DNA from: Pseudacidovorax intermedius
Lineage (GTDB): Bacteria; Pseudomonadota; Gammaproteobacteria; Burkholderiales; Burkholderiaceae_C
Direction: 5' to 3'
Assembly (NCBI RefSeq): GCF_003350475.1
Contig: NZ_QQAV01000001.1
Span: forward strand, 798,836-862,835
Length of the DNA: 64,000 nucleotides
Shown one piece after another: positions 1-8,023 of the stretch. Under the pieces are notes generated by a model. That model was not told the DNA's origin. It worked only from the letters and a program-made list of their open reading frames with translations, and did not search any database. Both the position numbers and the translations under genes were made by a program. Within the stretch, counting starts at the first letter, position 1, and each line of letters opens with the position of its first letter.

Positions 1-596
1 TTGGGAGAGGGCGTCCAGCGGACGGAGCACTCGGGCGTCAGGATGGCCCAGTGCATCTGCGTGAAGCGCCGCACGAAGAAGGGCGCCACGGCTTCGACGA
101 TGTGGTGCTCCGGCTCGAACCAGGCCACCGAGAGCGGTGGCTCGCCTTCGGGCTGGCCGACGGGCCGAAAGCGCACGAAGGCCTTCATCTTGTGCATGTC
201 GCGCCGCACGGACTGGAGCATCTGCCGCGCGCGCAGGCGATCGGGGTCCAGCGGGTCCTGCCGCAGGCCGCGCTCGTGCACCAGCCGCCACAGCAGGCGG
301 TAGAGCAGCGCGAAGCGTTGCGGGTCCTGATGCAGCACCACCTTTTCGCACAGCGTGATGAAGGCGGGCGGCACCACCAGCCTCCCAGGCCGCGAAGCAT
401 TGAGCGGCCGATGCGGCGCCGCAGCGGCGACGGGCGCAGGCGCGGCCTCGGCCTGCCACAGCTCCGGCGCGGGGTGGCCCGGTGTCTGCCACACCACCTC
501 GTCAGGCGGGACCAAGGACGCCAGCAGCGTGCGTGCCTCACGACGGAAGCCCGGCCAATCGATCTCGCTTTCCAGGGTGATGACACGGGGACTCAT
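1..596 (-). CDS. DUF4130 / UdgX-type DNA repair protein (C-terminus off the window)
   Basis: Only the first 198 residues are inside the window and the frame stays open to base 1. Residues 135-143 (HKMKAFVRF), 161-169 (EPEHHIVEA) and 183-189 (WAILTPE) are the hallmark segments of the DUF4130/TIGR03915 family. In many proteobacteria this domain is fused to a C-terminal UdgX-type uracil-DNA glycosylase domain. That domain would lie beyond base 1, so the fusion is inference. The start is ATG at 596; no strong ribosome binding site is seen. The gene is downstream of the radical SAM gene at 776-2059 on the same strand, the usual pairing, with a 179 bp gap that shows nothing else. A role in DNA damage repair is inferred from family and context. 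Confidence 0.85.
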   Translation of the reverse strand, partial: MSPRVITLESEIDWPGFRREARTLLASLVPPDEVVWQTPGHPAPELWQAEAAPAPVAAAAPHRPLNASRPGRLVVPPAFITLCEKVVLHQDPQRFALLYRLLWRLVHERGLRQDPLDPDRLRARQMLQSVRRDMHKMKAFVRFRPVGQPEGEPPLSVAWFEPEHHIVEAVAPFFVRRFTQMHWAILTPECSVRWTPSP

Positions 597-775
597 GGGG
601 ATGCAAGGTAGGGAGGCGGAAGCGCCCGTTCTGTAGGCAGGTGACCCGCGGCGCACAGGTCGGATTCATGCGCCTGGGTCAGCGGGGGACTGCAGCACGT
701 GCGCAGACCTGCGTGATGCGCGCGGGCCGGCGCCCGCCGCGTTGCGCGCCCGCCCTGACGCGCCACGCCGGACGC

Positions 776-2059
776 TCAGAACAGGCTGGCCTGGACGGGC
801 GCCGCGGGCGCGGCGAGCGTGGCGCGCAAGGCGGGCGACTCCAGCGCCCGTGCGGGACGATGGCCATCGAGCTGCACGAAGGGCATCACGCGCGCCACGG
901 GCACGCGCAGGCGGCGCAGGTCCTCGGCCCGCAGGCGTCGGTGGCGACGCGCGGCCACCAGCTGCTGCACGGCCCGCACACCGAGGCCGGGCACGCGCAG
1001 CAGCAGCTCGCGCGGGGCGGTGTTGAGGTCGATGGGAAAGCGCTCGCGGTGCGCGAGCGCCCAGGCCAGCTTGGGGTCGACGTCCAGCGCCAGCATGCCC
1101 TGCTGCGAGGCCGGCACGATCTCGTGGTGCTCGAAGCCATAGAAGCGCATGAGCCAGTCGGCCTGGTAGAGGCGGTGCTCGCGCATCAGCGGGGGCGCTG
1201 CGGGCGGGAGGCGGCTGGCTGCATCGGGAATGGGGCTGAAGGCCGAGTAGTACACGCGCCGAAGCCGGTAGGCGCCGTAGAGGTTGGCGCTGGTGTCGAG
1301 GATGGCCACGTCGGTGGCCGCATCGGCGCCGACGATCATCTGCGTGCTCTGGCCGGCGGGCGCGAAGCGCGGCGCCTTGCCGCGGCGCGGGCCGGTGACG
1401 GGCAGGGAGACGGCCTTGGCCGCGGCCACCGCGTCGTCGCCGGCCTGGCCCTTGGCCTCGCCAATGTGCACCGCCATGCGAGCCATCGAGCGGCGGATGG
1501 CCGTGGCGTCCTTTTCCGGCGCGAGGGCCTCGAGGCCGGCGGGCGTGGGCAGCTCGACATTGATGCTCAGCCGGTCGGCATAGCGTCCGGCGCGGGCCAG
1601 GAGCACCGGATCGGCATCGGGGATGGTCTTGAGGTGGATGTAGCCGCGGAAGTCGTGGTCCTCGCGCAGGATGCGCGCCACCTCCACCAGTTGCTCCATG
1701 GTGTAGTCGGGGCTGCGGATGATGCCGCTGGACAGGAACAGGCCCTCGATGCAGTTGCGGGCGTAGAAGTCGAGCGTGAGGTGCACCACCTCGTCCACCG
1801 AGAAGCGTGCGCGCGGCACGTTGCTGCTCACGCGGTTGATGCAGTAGAGGCAGTCGTACTGGCAGAAGTTGGTGAGCAGGATCTTGAGCAGCGAGATGCA
1901 GCGGCCGTCGGGCGCATAGCTGTGGCAGATGCCCATGCCCTCGGTCGAGCCCATGCCGCGTCCGCCGCGCGAGTCACGCTTGTCCGTGCCGGATGAGGCA
2001 CAGGAGGCGTCGTACTTGGCCGCGTCGGCAAGGATGGCGAGTTTGCGCTGGAGATCCAC
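776..2059 (-). CDS. Putative DNA modification/repair radical SAM protein (TIGR03916 type)
   Basis: This 427-residue protein has the radical SAM cluster motif CQYDCLYC (Cys66, Cys70, Cys73), which would hold a [4Fe-4S] cluster and S-adenosylmethionine. A helix-hairpin-helix-like segment near residues 350-365 (RVPGLGVRAV) suggests DNA contact. Length and layout match the TIGR03916 family, which is found almost always next to a DUF4130/UdgX gene, as here. The substrate is unknown. The start is GTG at 2059; no in-frame ATG lies just upstream. The gene is probably cotranscribed with the downstream repair gene. Confidence 0.9.
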   Translation of the reverse strand: MDLQRKLAILADAAKYDASCASSGTDKRDSRGGRGMGSTEGMGICHSYAPDGRCISLLKILLTNFCQYDCLYCINRVSSNVPRARFSVDEVVHLTLDFYARNCIEGLFLSSGIIRSPDYTMEQLVEVARILREDHDFRGYIHLKTIPDADPVLLARAGRYADRLSINVELPTPAGLEALAPEKDATAIRRSMARMAVHIGEAKGQAGDDAVAAAKAVSLPVTGPRRGKAPRFAPAGQSTQMIVGADAATDVAILDTSANLYGAYRLRRVYYSAFSPIPDAASRLPPAAPPLMREHRLYQADWLMRFYGFEHHEIVPASQQGMLALDVDPKLAWALAHRERFPIDLNTAPRELLLRVPGLGVRAVQQLVAARRHRRLRAEDLRRLRVPVARVMPFVQLDGHRPARALESPALRATLAAPAAPVQASLF

Positions 2060-2110
2060 TGGATGAATATACAGCCCCGCGCCGCCGTTGCGCGAAGGCC
2101 CCGCGCGCGA

Positions 2111-3088
2111 TCAGGTCTTGTGCCGGTGGCGCGCCCGCCACTCGGTGACGCCATAGAGCATCACCGCCACGACGAGCGGGAGCAGGTAGTACACCGCCCG
2201 ATAGGCGAGCAGCGCCCCCAGCAGCGGCGCCTGCGGCACCCGGTGCGACAGCAGCGCGACGAAGACCGCCTCCAGCACGCCCAGCCCAGCGGGCACATGG
2301 GTGATGACGCCGGCCACGGCCGCGACCAGCAGCACGGCCAGCACCTGCGGATAGTCGACACGCCCCTGCAGCAACAGCCAGACGATGGCGCCCATCAATG
2401 ACCAGTTGGCCGCGGACAGCAGCAGCTGAAGCGCACCCATGCGCAGCGAGGGCACTTCCAGCGCATGGCCGCGCACCGTCATCGAGCGCCCGCCCGCGAA
2501 GGCGCACAGCAGCAGGTAGCCGAGGGCCACGGCCGCCAGAACGACGCCGAGCACGCGAAGCCCACCACTGTCGATGCGCCACTCCGGCGGCAGGGCGAGC
2601 GGCGACAGCGCGAAGGCGGCGCCCGCCACCAGCAGGTAGCCGATCCAGTTGGTGAGCATCGAGAAGCCCAGCACCCGCGTGATGTCCGAGGCGCGCAGCC
2701 CGAGCCGCGAATAAAGCCGATAGCGGAAGGCCACGCCGCCCACCAGCGAGCCGAAGTTCAGGTTGAAGGCGTAACTGATGAAGGCCACGCCCATGACGGT
2801 GGGCGCGCGCAGGCCATGGCCGGTAAGGTGACGGCCGAGCAGGTCGAAGGTGGTGTAGAGCGCAAAGCTGAAGGCCGCAAGGGCCGCCGCGGCGGCCACC
2901 AGGGCGAGCGGCAGCGCTTGCAATGCGTCCAGCACCTCGTCCCATTCGATGGTGCGGGCCTGCCGCACGATCAGCCATCCGACCCCCAGCAGGAAGGCCC
3001 ACAGCGCGCCGCGCTTGAGCCAGGGCCACCAGCGTCGCTCGGACGCCGCCGGCCGGGCTGGCGCGCGGGCAGAGGCGGCCGTCGGCAT
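2111..3088 (-). CDS. ybhN: YbhN/UPF0104-family membrane protein
   Basis: A polytopic inner-membrane protein of 325 residues related to the lysylphosphatidylglycerol synthase transmembrane (flippase-like) family. Hydrophobic helices run from about residue 22 to the end, with family segments such as AFNLNFGSLVGG and VPAGLGVLEA. An open frame extends to 3256, but that part overlaps clsB and is extremely Ala/Arg-rich. The ATG at 3088, five bases after the clsB stop, is therefore preferred. The order ybhP-clsB-ybhN matches the E. coli operon, so a role in phospholipid or envelope biology is likely. The transported or modified substrate is not known. Confidence 0.8.
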   Translation of the reverse strand: MPTAASARAPARPAASERRWWPWLKRGALWAFLLGVGWLIVRQARTIEWDEVLDALQALPLALVAAAAALAAFSFALYTTFDLLGRHLTGHGLRAPTVMGVAFISYAFNLNFGSLVGGVAFRYRLYSRLGLRASDITRVLGFSMLTNWIGYLLVAGAAFALSPLALPPEWRIDSGGLRVLGVVLAAVALGYLLLCAFAGGRSMTVRGHALEVPSLRMGALQLLLSAANWSLMGAIVWLLLQGRVDYPQVLAVLLVAAVAGVITHVPAGLGVLEAVFVALLSHRVPQAPLLGALLAYRAVYYLLPLVVAVMLYGVTEWRARHRHKT

Positions 3089-3093
3089 GGCCG

Positions 3094-4383
3094 TCAGACG
3101 GCGTCGGCCGGCTGCGCGCCCAGGGGCGCAGCCGCAGCCGGCGGCACCGCCGGCTTGAGCTGCGGCGCATGGCGCGGCAGCCAGCTGGTGAGCGAGGGAT
3201 ACCAACGCAGGAAGTGAAAGACGAAGAAGCTGCGCACCAGGCGCCAGCCGCTCCACTCCTCGGCCAGGTCTTCGGGCGCGATCTGCTTGCAGCTGTGGCG
3301 CATCAGGTGCTCCAGCCGCTCGGACAGCACGCGGTTGAAGCCCTCGCCGCGCAGCACCACATTGGCCTCGAGGTTGAGCGAGAGCGACAGCGGATCGAGG
3401 TTGCTCGACCCCACGGTGCTCCAGTCGTCGTCCACCAGCGCCACCTTGCCGTGCAGCGGGCGCTCGCAGTATTCGTAGATGCGCACGCCGGCATGCAGCA
3501 GGTGGTGGTAGAGCATGCTTGCCGCCTTCTTTACGATGGGCATGTCGGGCTCGCCCTGCAGGATCAGCCGCACATCCACACCCCGCCGCGCCGCCTGCCG
3601 CAAGGCCTTGATGAAGCGGTAGCCCGGAAAGAAATAGGCATTGGCGATCACGACGCGCCGACGCGCCTTGCGGATCGCCTCCAGGTAGTGGCGCTCGATG
3701 TCCGTCGTGTGGTGGCGGTTGTCGCGGGTGACCAGCAGGGCCTGCATGCCCTGTGCCGCCTGCGGCCCGCGCAGCCGCGTGGCCGTGGGCGGTGCGTCAT
3801 GGTGGGCGGGCGACTGCTGCAGCGCCTGCACCCGCTTCATGCGCCGCCGGTACCAGCGCGGCTTGCGTGCCCCCAGGGCGATCTCGCGCAGCACGAAGCG
3901 GTGCAGCTCGCCCACAATGGGGCCGCGCAGCTCGACCGAATAGTCCTGCTTGGCCTCGGGGCCGAAGTCGGCCAGGTGGTCGGCGGAGTAGTTGATGCCG
4001 CCGATGAAGGCGCGCCAGCCATCGACGACCACGATCTTGCGATGCATGCGGCGGAACACATTGAGCCGCTTGCCGAAGAAGCGCTCGCCGGGGTCGAACA
4101 CGCGCACCTTCACACCGGCCGCAGCCAGCTCGCCCAGGAAGCGCGCGGACAGATCTGGCGAGCCGAAGCCATCGATCATCAGGTCGATGCTCACGCCGCG
4201 GCGGCCGGCCTCGCACAGCGCCTCGTGCAATGCGAGACCCACCTTGTCCTCGAAGAGGATGAAGGTTTCGATCACCACCTCGCGCTCGGCGCGACGGATG
4301 GCCTCGAAGACGCGCGGAAAGAACGCCTCGCCGTTCTCGAGCAGTTCGACGTCGTTGTCAGGGTGCCATGTGGGCGCGGTCAT
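3094..4383 (-). CDS. clsB: Cardiolipin synthase B (ClsB-type phospholipase D family)
   Basis: A 429-residue protein with two HKD catalytic motifs: MHRKIVVVDG in the N-terminal half and LHGKVALVDD followed by GSSNLDPLSL in the C-terminal half. These are signatures of bacterial cardiolipin synthases, which transfer phosphatidyl groups to make cardiolipin or phosphatidylglycerol at the inner membrane. It lacks the two N-terminal membrane helices of ClsA, which together with its length and its YbhP/YbhN-like neighbours points to ClsB. The start is ATG at 4383, 27 bases after the stop of the upstream endonuclease/phosphatase-family gene. Confidence 0.9.
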   Translation of the reverse strand: MTAPTWHPDNDVELLENGEAFFPRVFEAIRRAEREVVIETFILFEDKVGLALHEALCEAGRRGVSIDLMIDGFGSPDLSARFLGELAAAGVKVRVFDPGERFFGKRLNVFRRMHRKIVVVDGWRAFIGGINYSADHLADFGPEAKQDYSVELRGPIVGELHRFVLREIALGARKPRWYRRRMKRVQALQQSPAHHDAPPTATRLRGPQAAQGMQALLVTRDNRHHTTDIERHYLEAIRKARRRVVIANAYFFPGYRFIKALRQAARRGVDVRLILQGEPDMPIVKKAASMLYHHLLHAGVRIYEYCERPLHGKVALVDDDWSTVGSSNLDPLSLSLNLEANVVLRGEGFNRVLSERLEHLMRHSCKQIAPEDLAEEWSGWRLVRSFFVFHFLRWYPSLTSWLPRHAPQLKPAVPPAAAAPLGAQPADAV

Positions 4384-4410
4384 GGTCGCAGTCGCTCCAT
4401 CGGCATGGGA

Positions 4411-5223
4411 TCAGAAATGAATTTCGGCCACCAGCGGTGCGTGGTCGGACAGATGGGACCAGGGCGTGCGGGGCAGCACCACCGGCGCGGAAACATCGGC
4501 ATTGCGCACGTAGATGCGATCCAGCGGCAGCAGCGGAAAGCGAGCCGGGAAGGTGCGGGCTGCCTTGCCCGTTGCGCTCATGAAGACCTCCTTCAGGCCG
4601 GCTCCTTCTTCCAGCACAGCGTTTGCGCGGCTGCGCCAGTCGTTGAAGTCGCCCGCCACGATCAGCGGGGCATCGGCCGGCACCTCATCGCGGACGATGT
4701 GGCACAGCAACTCCAGCTGCTGCTGACGGTGCGACTCGGCCAGGCCCAGGTGGGCGCAGATGGCATGCAGCTCGCCCGCGATGCCGGGCATGCGGATCGC
4801 GCAATGCAGCAAACCGCGCTTTTCCGGCCCCGCCACCGATACGTCATGGTTGCGGTGATGGACGATCGGAAACTTGGACAGCAGGGCATTGCCATGGTGT
4901 CCGCGCGGATAGACCGCGTTGCGGCCATAGGCGAACTGCGGCCACATGGTGTCCGCGAGGAATTCATAGTGCGGTGCCTCCGGCCAGTTGTCGACCCGAC
5001 GCGCATGCCGCTCGTGCGTGCCCAGCACTTCCTGAAGGAAGACGACGTCGGCGCCGACCGTGCGCACGGCTTCGCGCAACTCCGGCAGGATGAAGCGCCG
5101 GTTGAAGGTGGTGAAGCCCTTGTGCGTGTTCACCGTCATCACCTTGACGCGGCGCGCGGCGGCGGGGACCGAGGCAGGCTCGGGCGCAGGCATGGACAGA
5201 TCGGGTTGGGGCAATGAGGACAC
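4411..5223 (-). CDS. ybhP: Endonuclease/exonuclease/phosphatase family protein (YbhP-like)
   Basis: A metal-dependent hydrolase fold of 270 residues. The motifs [14 protein letters not shown] (catalytic Glu), VAGDFNDW and [10 protein letters not shown] (catalytic Asp-His pair) are in the usual order for this superfamily. It is the first gene of the leftward ybhP-clsB-ybhN-like operon, so the substrate may be a phospholipid head group or an intermediate; this is inference. The longest frame begins with GTG at 5223. An internal ATG at 5193 (Met11) is a plausible alternative because conserved sequence starts after residue 25. Confidence 0.85.
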   Translation of the reverse strand: MSSLPQPDLSMPAPEPASVPAAARRVKVMTVNTHKGFTTFNRRFILPELREAVRTVGADVVFLQEVLGTHERHARRVDNWPEAPHYEFLADTMWPQFAYGRNAVYPRGHHGNALLSKFPIVHHRNHDVSVAGPEKRGLLHCAIRMPGIAGELHAICAHLGLAESHRQQQLELLCHIVRDEVPADAPLIVAGDFNDWRSRANAVLEEGAGLKEVFMSATGKAARTFPARFPLLPLDRIYVRNADVSAPVVLPRTPWSHLSDHAPLVAEIHF

Positions 5224-5255
5224 GGGGCATGTTGTAGGCCGCCCGTCGGAACTGC

Positions 5256-5345
5256 CCTGTAGGAGCGCGTCCGGTTCCCCACGCCCATTTTTTCTCCAGC
5301 CGATTTCGCTTCAGCAGCGGCCCATGCGGATGCGGCTCCTACAGG
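5256..5345. repeat. REP-like inverted repeat pair
   Basis: CCTGTAGGAGC at 5256-5266 is perfectly inverted as GCTCCTACAGG at 5335-5345, with similar flanking bases (GCGTCCGG and CCGCATCC read in the same direction). The TGTAGGAGC core resembles the REP elements common in gammaproteobacteria and some Burkholderiales. The pair sits in the 234 bp gap between two divergent genes. Confidence 0.6.
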
Positions 5346-5457
5346 GGCGCGCAGTCGAGGCCCACACCGGCGTTGCAATCGGCACCGCTACGGTGCTTGC
5401 ACGCCGTCGGGATGGCGACGTCATCCCGCAACTTCCAACCCATCGAAGGAGAGACCC

Positions 5458-5877
5458 ATGACCCGCACCACTCGCACCCTGTCCGCACTCGCCGCCGCCA
5501 GCCTGATGGCCGTGGGCGCCAGCGCCATCGCCCAGACCACGGTGCCTGCGACGCAGGGCCAGGCCAGCACGATGACGCCGGCCGGCGTGCCCAACCCCAC
5601 GCAGCGTCCCGACGGCACCATGCCGGCCCAACGCGACAACGTGCGTTCCGAGGCCCGGGCCAACAACCGCATGCCCGACAACACCACGACGCCCAGCGGC
5701 CAGCCGAGCACCGTGATGAACGGCCAGCCCAACCCGACGCCGCCCGTGAACCAGAACACCCGCGCCGAGGTGCGCGCCGACACCAAGGCCGACATGCAGC
5801 GTCGGCCCTATGGCAATACCGGCGAGCGCCCGGACGTGCCCACCAACCCCAAGAACATGACCGGCACGCCGAAGTGA
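5458..5877 (+). CDS. Small secreted proline/asparagine-rich protein of unknown function
   Basis: A 139-residue protein. The first 25 or so residues form a clear Sec signal peptide ending ASAIAQ. The mature part is low in hydrophobic residues and rich in Pro, Asn, Thr and Gln, with loose repeats of the type RxDxxPA, and is probably disordered in the periplasm. I recognise no domain. A strong ribosome binding site (GAAGGAGAG) lies eight bases before the ATG. The gene stands alone and ends at a bidirectional terminator shared with the convergent Spy-like gene. Confidence 0.75.
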   Translation: MTRTTRTLSALAAASLMAVGASAIAQTTVPATQGQASTMTPAGVPNPTQRPDGTMPAQRDNVRSEARANNRMPDNTTTPSGQPSTVMNGQPNPTPPVNQNTRAEVRADTKADMQRRPYGNTGERPDVPTNPKNMTGTPK

Positions 5878-5911
5878 CCGACACCGGCGCCACCCACCCC
5901 GGCGCCGCACG

Positions 5912-5943
5912 AAAAAACCCCGGCCGATGGACCGCGGTTTTTT
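5912..5943. terminator. Bidirectional intrinsic terminator
   Basis: AAAAAACC at 5912-5919 pairs with GGTTTTTT at 5936-5943, with a further GC-rich stem inside. A-tract and T-tract flank the stem, so it can stop transcription from both convergent genes (ends at 5877 and 5965). Confidence 0.8.
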
Positions 5944-5964
5944 CATGGGCGCTCGCCTCGAATG

Positions 5965-6495
5965 TCAGCCGCGGGCTGCATCTCCGGGCCGTGGCCCGTG
6001 GCCGTGCGGATGCTCGCCACGCGCATGCATGCGCGGCAGCGTCTCGGCATCGAAGGTCTGGCGCTGCTGCGGCGACAGCTGCGCATAGAAGCTGCGGGTC
6101 GCATCGGCCACCTTGGCGAAGCGCGCCTGGCGTTCAGCCTGCCGGGCCTGCATGCGGTCCAGACGCTCGGGGGTGCTGAGCTTGGCCAGATCTTCACGCG
6201 CCCCCGGGGGACGCGCTGGCGGCGTGAAGGCGCTGGCATAGGCGTCCCAGGCGGGCTGCTGGGCCGGCGTCAGCTGCAGCTTGGCCTTGAGGGCCTCCAT
6301 GCGCTTGGCATGGTGCTCCTTCATGCGCTCCATGCGCTGCTGCGGGTCCATGGTCTTGCCATGGCGCTGGCCGTTCATGCCGGCCGGCGGCGGGGCGCCC
6401 TCTGCAGGGGCCGACGGCGCGGGCTGCGCGGAGGCGGCGAAGGCGGCACAGGCCAGCAGGCCGGCCGCGAGGAGGGAATGACGAGGGGATTTCAT
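5965..6495 (-). CDS. Spy/CpxP-like periplasmic LTXXQ-motif protein
   Basis: A 176-residue protein with a Sec signal peptide (about 1-23, cleavage near AASAQ). A charged helical region contains LQLTPAQ and LSPQQRQTF, the two LTxxQ-like motifs of the Spy/CpxP family of periplasmic chaperones and stress sensors. The C-terminus is His/Gly-rich (RGEHPHGHGPRPG), which may bind metal. The longer upstream frame is rejected because ATG 6495 is preceded by AAAGGAAG and starts the signal peptide. A role in envelope stress is inferred from the family. Confidence 0.8.
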   Translation of the reverse strand: MKSPRHSLLAAGLLACAAFAASAQPAPSAPAEGAPPPAGMNGQRHGKTMDPQQRMERMKEHHAKRMEALKAKLQLTPAQQPAWDAYASAFTPPARPPGAREDLAKLSTPERLDRMQARQAERQARFAKVADATRSFYAQLSPQQRQTFDAETLPRMHARGEHPHGHGPRPGDAARG

Positions 6496-6686
6496 GGTGC
6501 TTCCTTTCCGAAGACCGCCACCGGATCGGCAGCGTGGAGACGACTGTGCGCCCCGCAGGTCAAGACGGCGTTCGTCCTCGGTAAGCGACAGGTGTGTCGA
6601 GGTAAAGAAGCGTGAAGCCTGCCGCGTGATCGGGCAGGAATCGAGGAGCCGCAACCCCGCGACCCTCGCGCGGGCGTTGCAGCTGC

Positions 6687-7766
6687 TTACTTGGGCCGCG
6701 GCCTCTTCAGGCGCGCATCGGGCGGGGAAAGGCGACCGGCGCGCAGCATCCCTACGGCCGTCGCCACCGCGCGGGCGGCATTGCGGGCCTCTTCCTGCAT
6801 GGCCTCGTCGGCGTCCAGTGTCTGGTGGCTGGTCGCGTACGGCTCGTAGTAGCCGATGTAGCGGTCGAGTCTGGCCTGGGTGCCCGCGTCGATGAGGCCC
6901 ATCCAGTCGAGCCAGTCGCAGAGGTTGCGGCGCAGGCTTTCGATGCCCGCCACGTCGCCATGCACCACCACGCCATAGGCCCGACCTTCCAGGTGCTTGG
7001 GATAGTCCCAGCCCTGGAGCTCCAGCGCCTTCGCTTGCGCGGCCTTCTTGCCGTGGGTGGACGTGGGATCGGGATTGCCGCCGTCGGCGCAGACCAGCCT
7101 GTCGATCATCGCCTTGAGCGGCGTGGGCGCCTGGTACCAGTGGGTGGGCGTGAAGATCAGCACGCCGTGTGCCGCCACCCAGCGCTCGTAGATCTCGTTC
7201 ATCCAGTCGCCCGTCTGCCGCAGCGAATGGTTGGGATAGCAGCTGCAGGGCCAGTGGCACAGCGGCATGGCGGTGGAGGCGCAGCCCTTGCACGGATGGA
7301 TGTGCCGACCGTAGTCGGAGGTGACCCGGCTCAGGTCCAGCACGTCGCACTGCAGGCCCTGGCCCTCGAGCACCTCGCGCGCCAGCTGCAGCAGGCGCCA
7401 GCTCTTGGACATCTCGCCGGGGCAGCTGCCGTCGTTGCGCGGCGAGCCGTTGATCAGCAGCACGCGCGAGCGCGTCTCGGGCCGGCTCCATTCGGCCTGC
7501 GCCGCGTCGATGCGCGCACGTGCCTCGATCCAGTCCACGGACAGCGCATAGCCCGGATCGGCATACCCCGGCCCCGCCTCCCGCGTCACCGGCGCCTTGC
7601 GCCCGTCTTCGTACGCCTCCCAGGCCACCTGTTCGATGCGGCCGATCGCCTCGGCCTCCGCGCGGAAGGCCGGGTCGTGGAAGACCTGCATGAACTGCAC
7701 GTGGAAGGCCTCTCGCGAGAGGGGAGGCGGCGCCTGGCCGGTGCGGGGGGCATGGGGATCGTTCAT
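6687..7766 (-). CDS. NAD(P)H-dependent flavodoxin-fold oxidoreductase
   Basis: A 359-residue protein with a flavodoxin-like FMN reductase core. VLLINGSPRNDGSCPGE (about residues 102-118) is the phosphate-binding loop, and FTPTHWYQAPTPLKAMIDR is the characteristic flavin-site segment. About 100 extra N-terminal residues and a Cys-rich insert (PCKGCAST, CHWPCSCYP) separate it from small NADPH:FMN reductases; the Cys groups could bind a metal or cluster. ATG 7766 is chosen because the frame upstream is Arg/Gly-rich non-family sequence. It is divergent from the cyclase gene across a 257 bp gap. The physiological substrate is unknown. Confidence 0.8.
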   Translation of the reverse strand: MNDPHAPRTGQAPPPLSREAFHVQFMQVFHDPAFRAEAEAIGRIEQVAWEAYEDGRKAPVTREAGPGYADPGYALSVDWIEARARIDAAQAEWSRPETRSRVLLINGSPRNDGSCPGEMSKSWRLLQLAREVLEGQGLQCDVLDLSRVTSDYGRHIHPCKGCASTAMPLCHWPCSCYPNHSLRQTGDWMNEIYERWVAAHGVLIFTPTHWYQAPTPLKAMIDRLVCADGGNPDPTSTHGKKAAQAKALELQGWDYPKHLEGRAYGVVVHGDVAGIESLRRNLCDWLDWMGLIDAGTQARLDRYIGYYEPYATSHQTLDADEAMQEEARNAARAVATAVGMLRAGRLSPPDARLKRPRPK

Positions 7767-8023
7767 GCGCTGCAGCGTAGGAGTTGTTCCGGGGTCGACG
7801 CCGGCGCCCGCAGCGCCTTGCGCGGTAAGCCCGCGCCGACAGCCTGGACAACTGCAAAGACGCCTGCCCCCTCCTCCATCTCTGTTGACGCTGCGTCTGC
7901 ACGAGCCCACGACGCCTTGCGCCATCCGACCCGCACCGCTGCGGGATCAGCAGGACGTCGGTCCGCGGCCCGCAAGATCATGGGCCGCCGACGGTCCTGC
8001 TGCGGCAACCCTGCCCCGCTCGC

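Noticed and set aside
641-1996. Long plus-strand open frame opposite the radical SAM gene
   Set aside because: It is the antisense of a gene with clear family motifs, is rich in Arg, His and Gly, and has no ribosome binding site. High GC makes such frames common.
3169-5217. 682-codon plus-strand open frame opposite clsB and ybhP
   Set aside because: It spans two real genes and their gap in antisense and shows no protein motif.
6825-8023. Upstream extension of the second cyclase frame
   Set aside because: This part is antisense to the flavodoxin-fold oxidoreductase. Only the portion after about 8365 has cyclase sequence.
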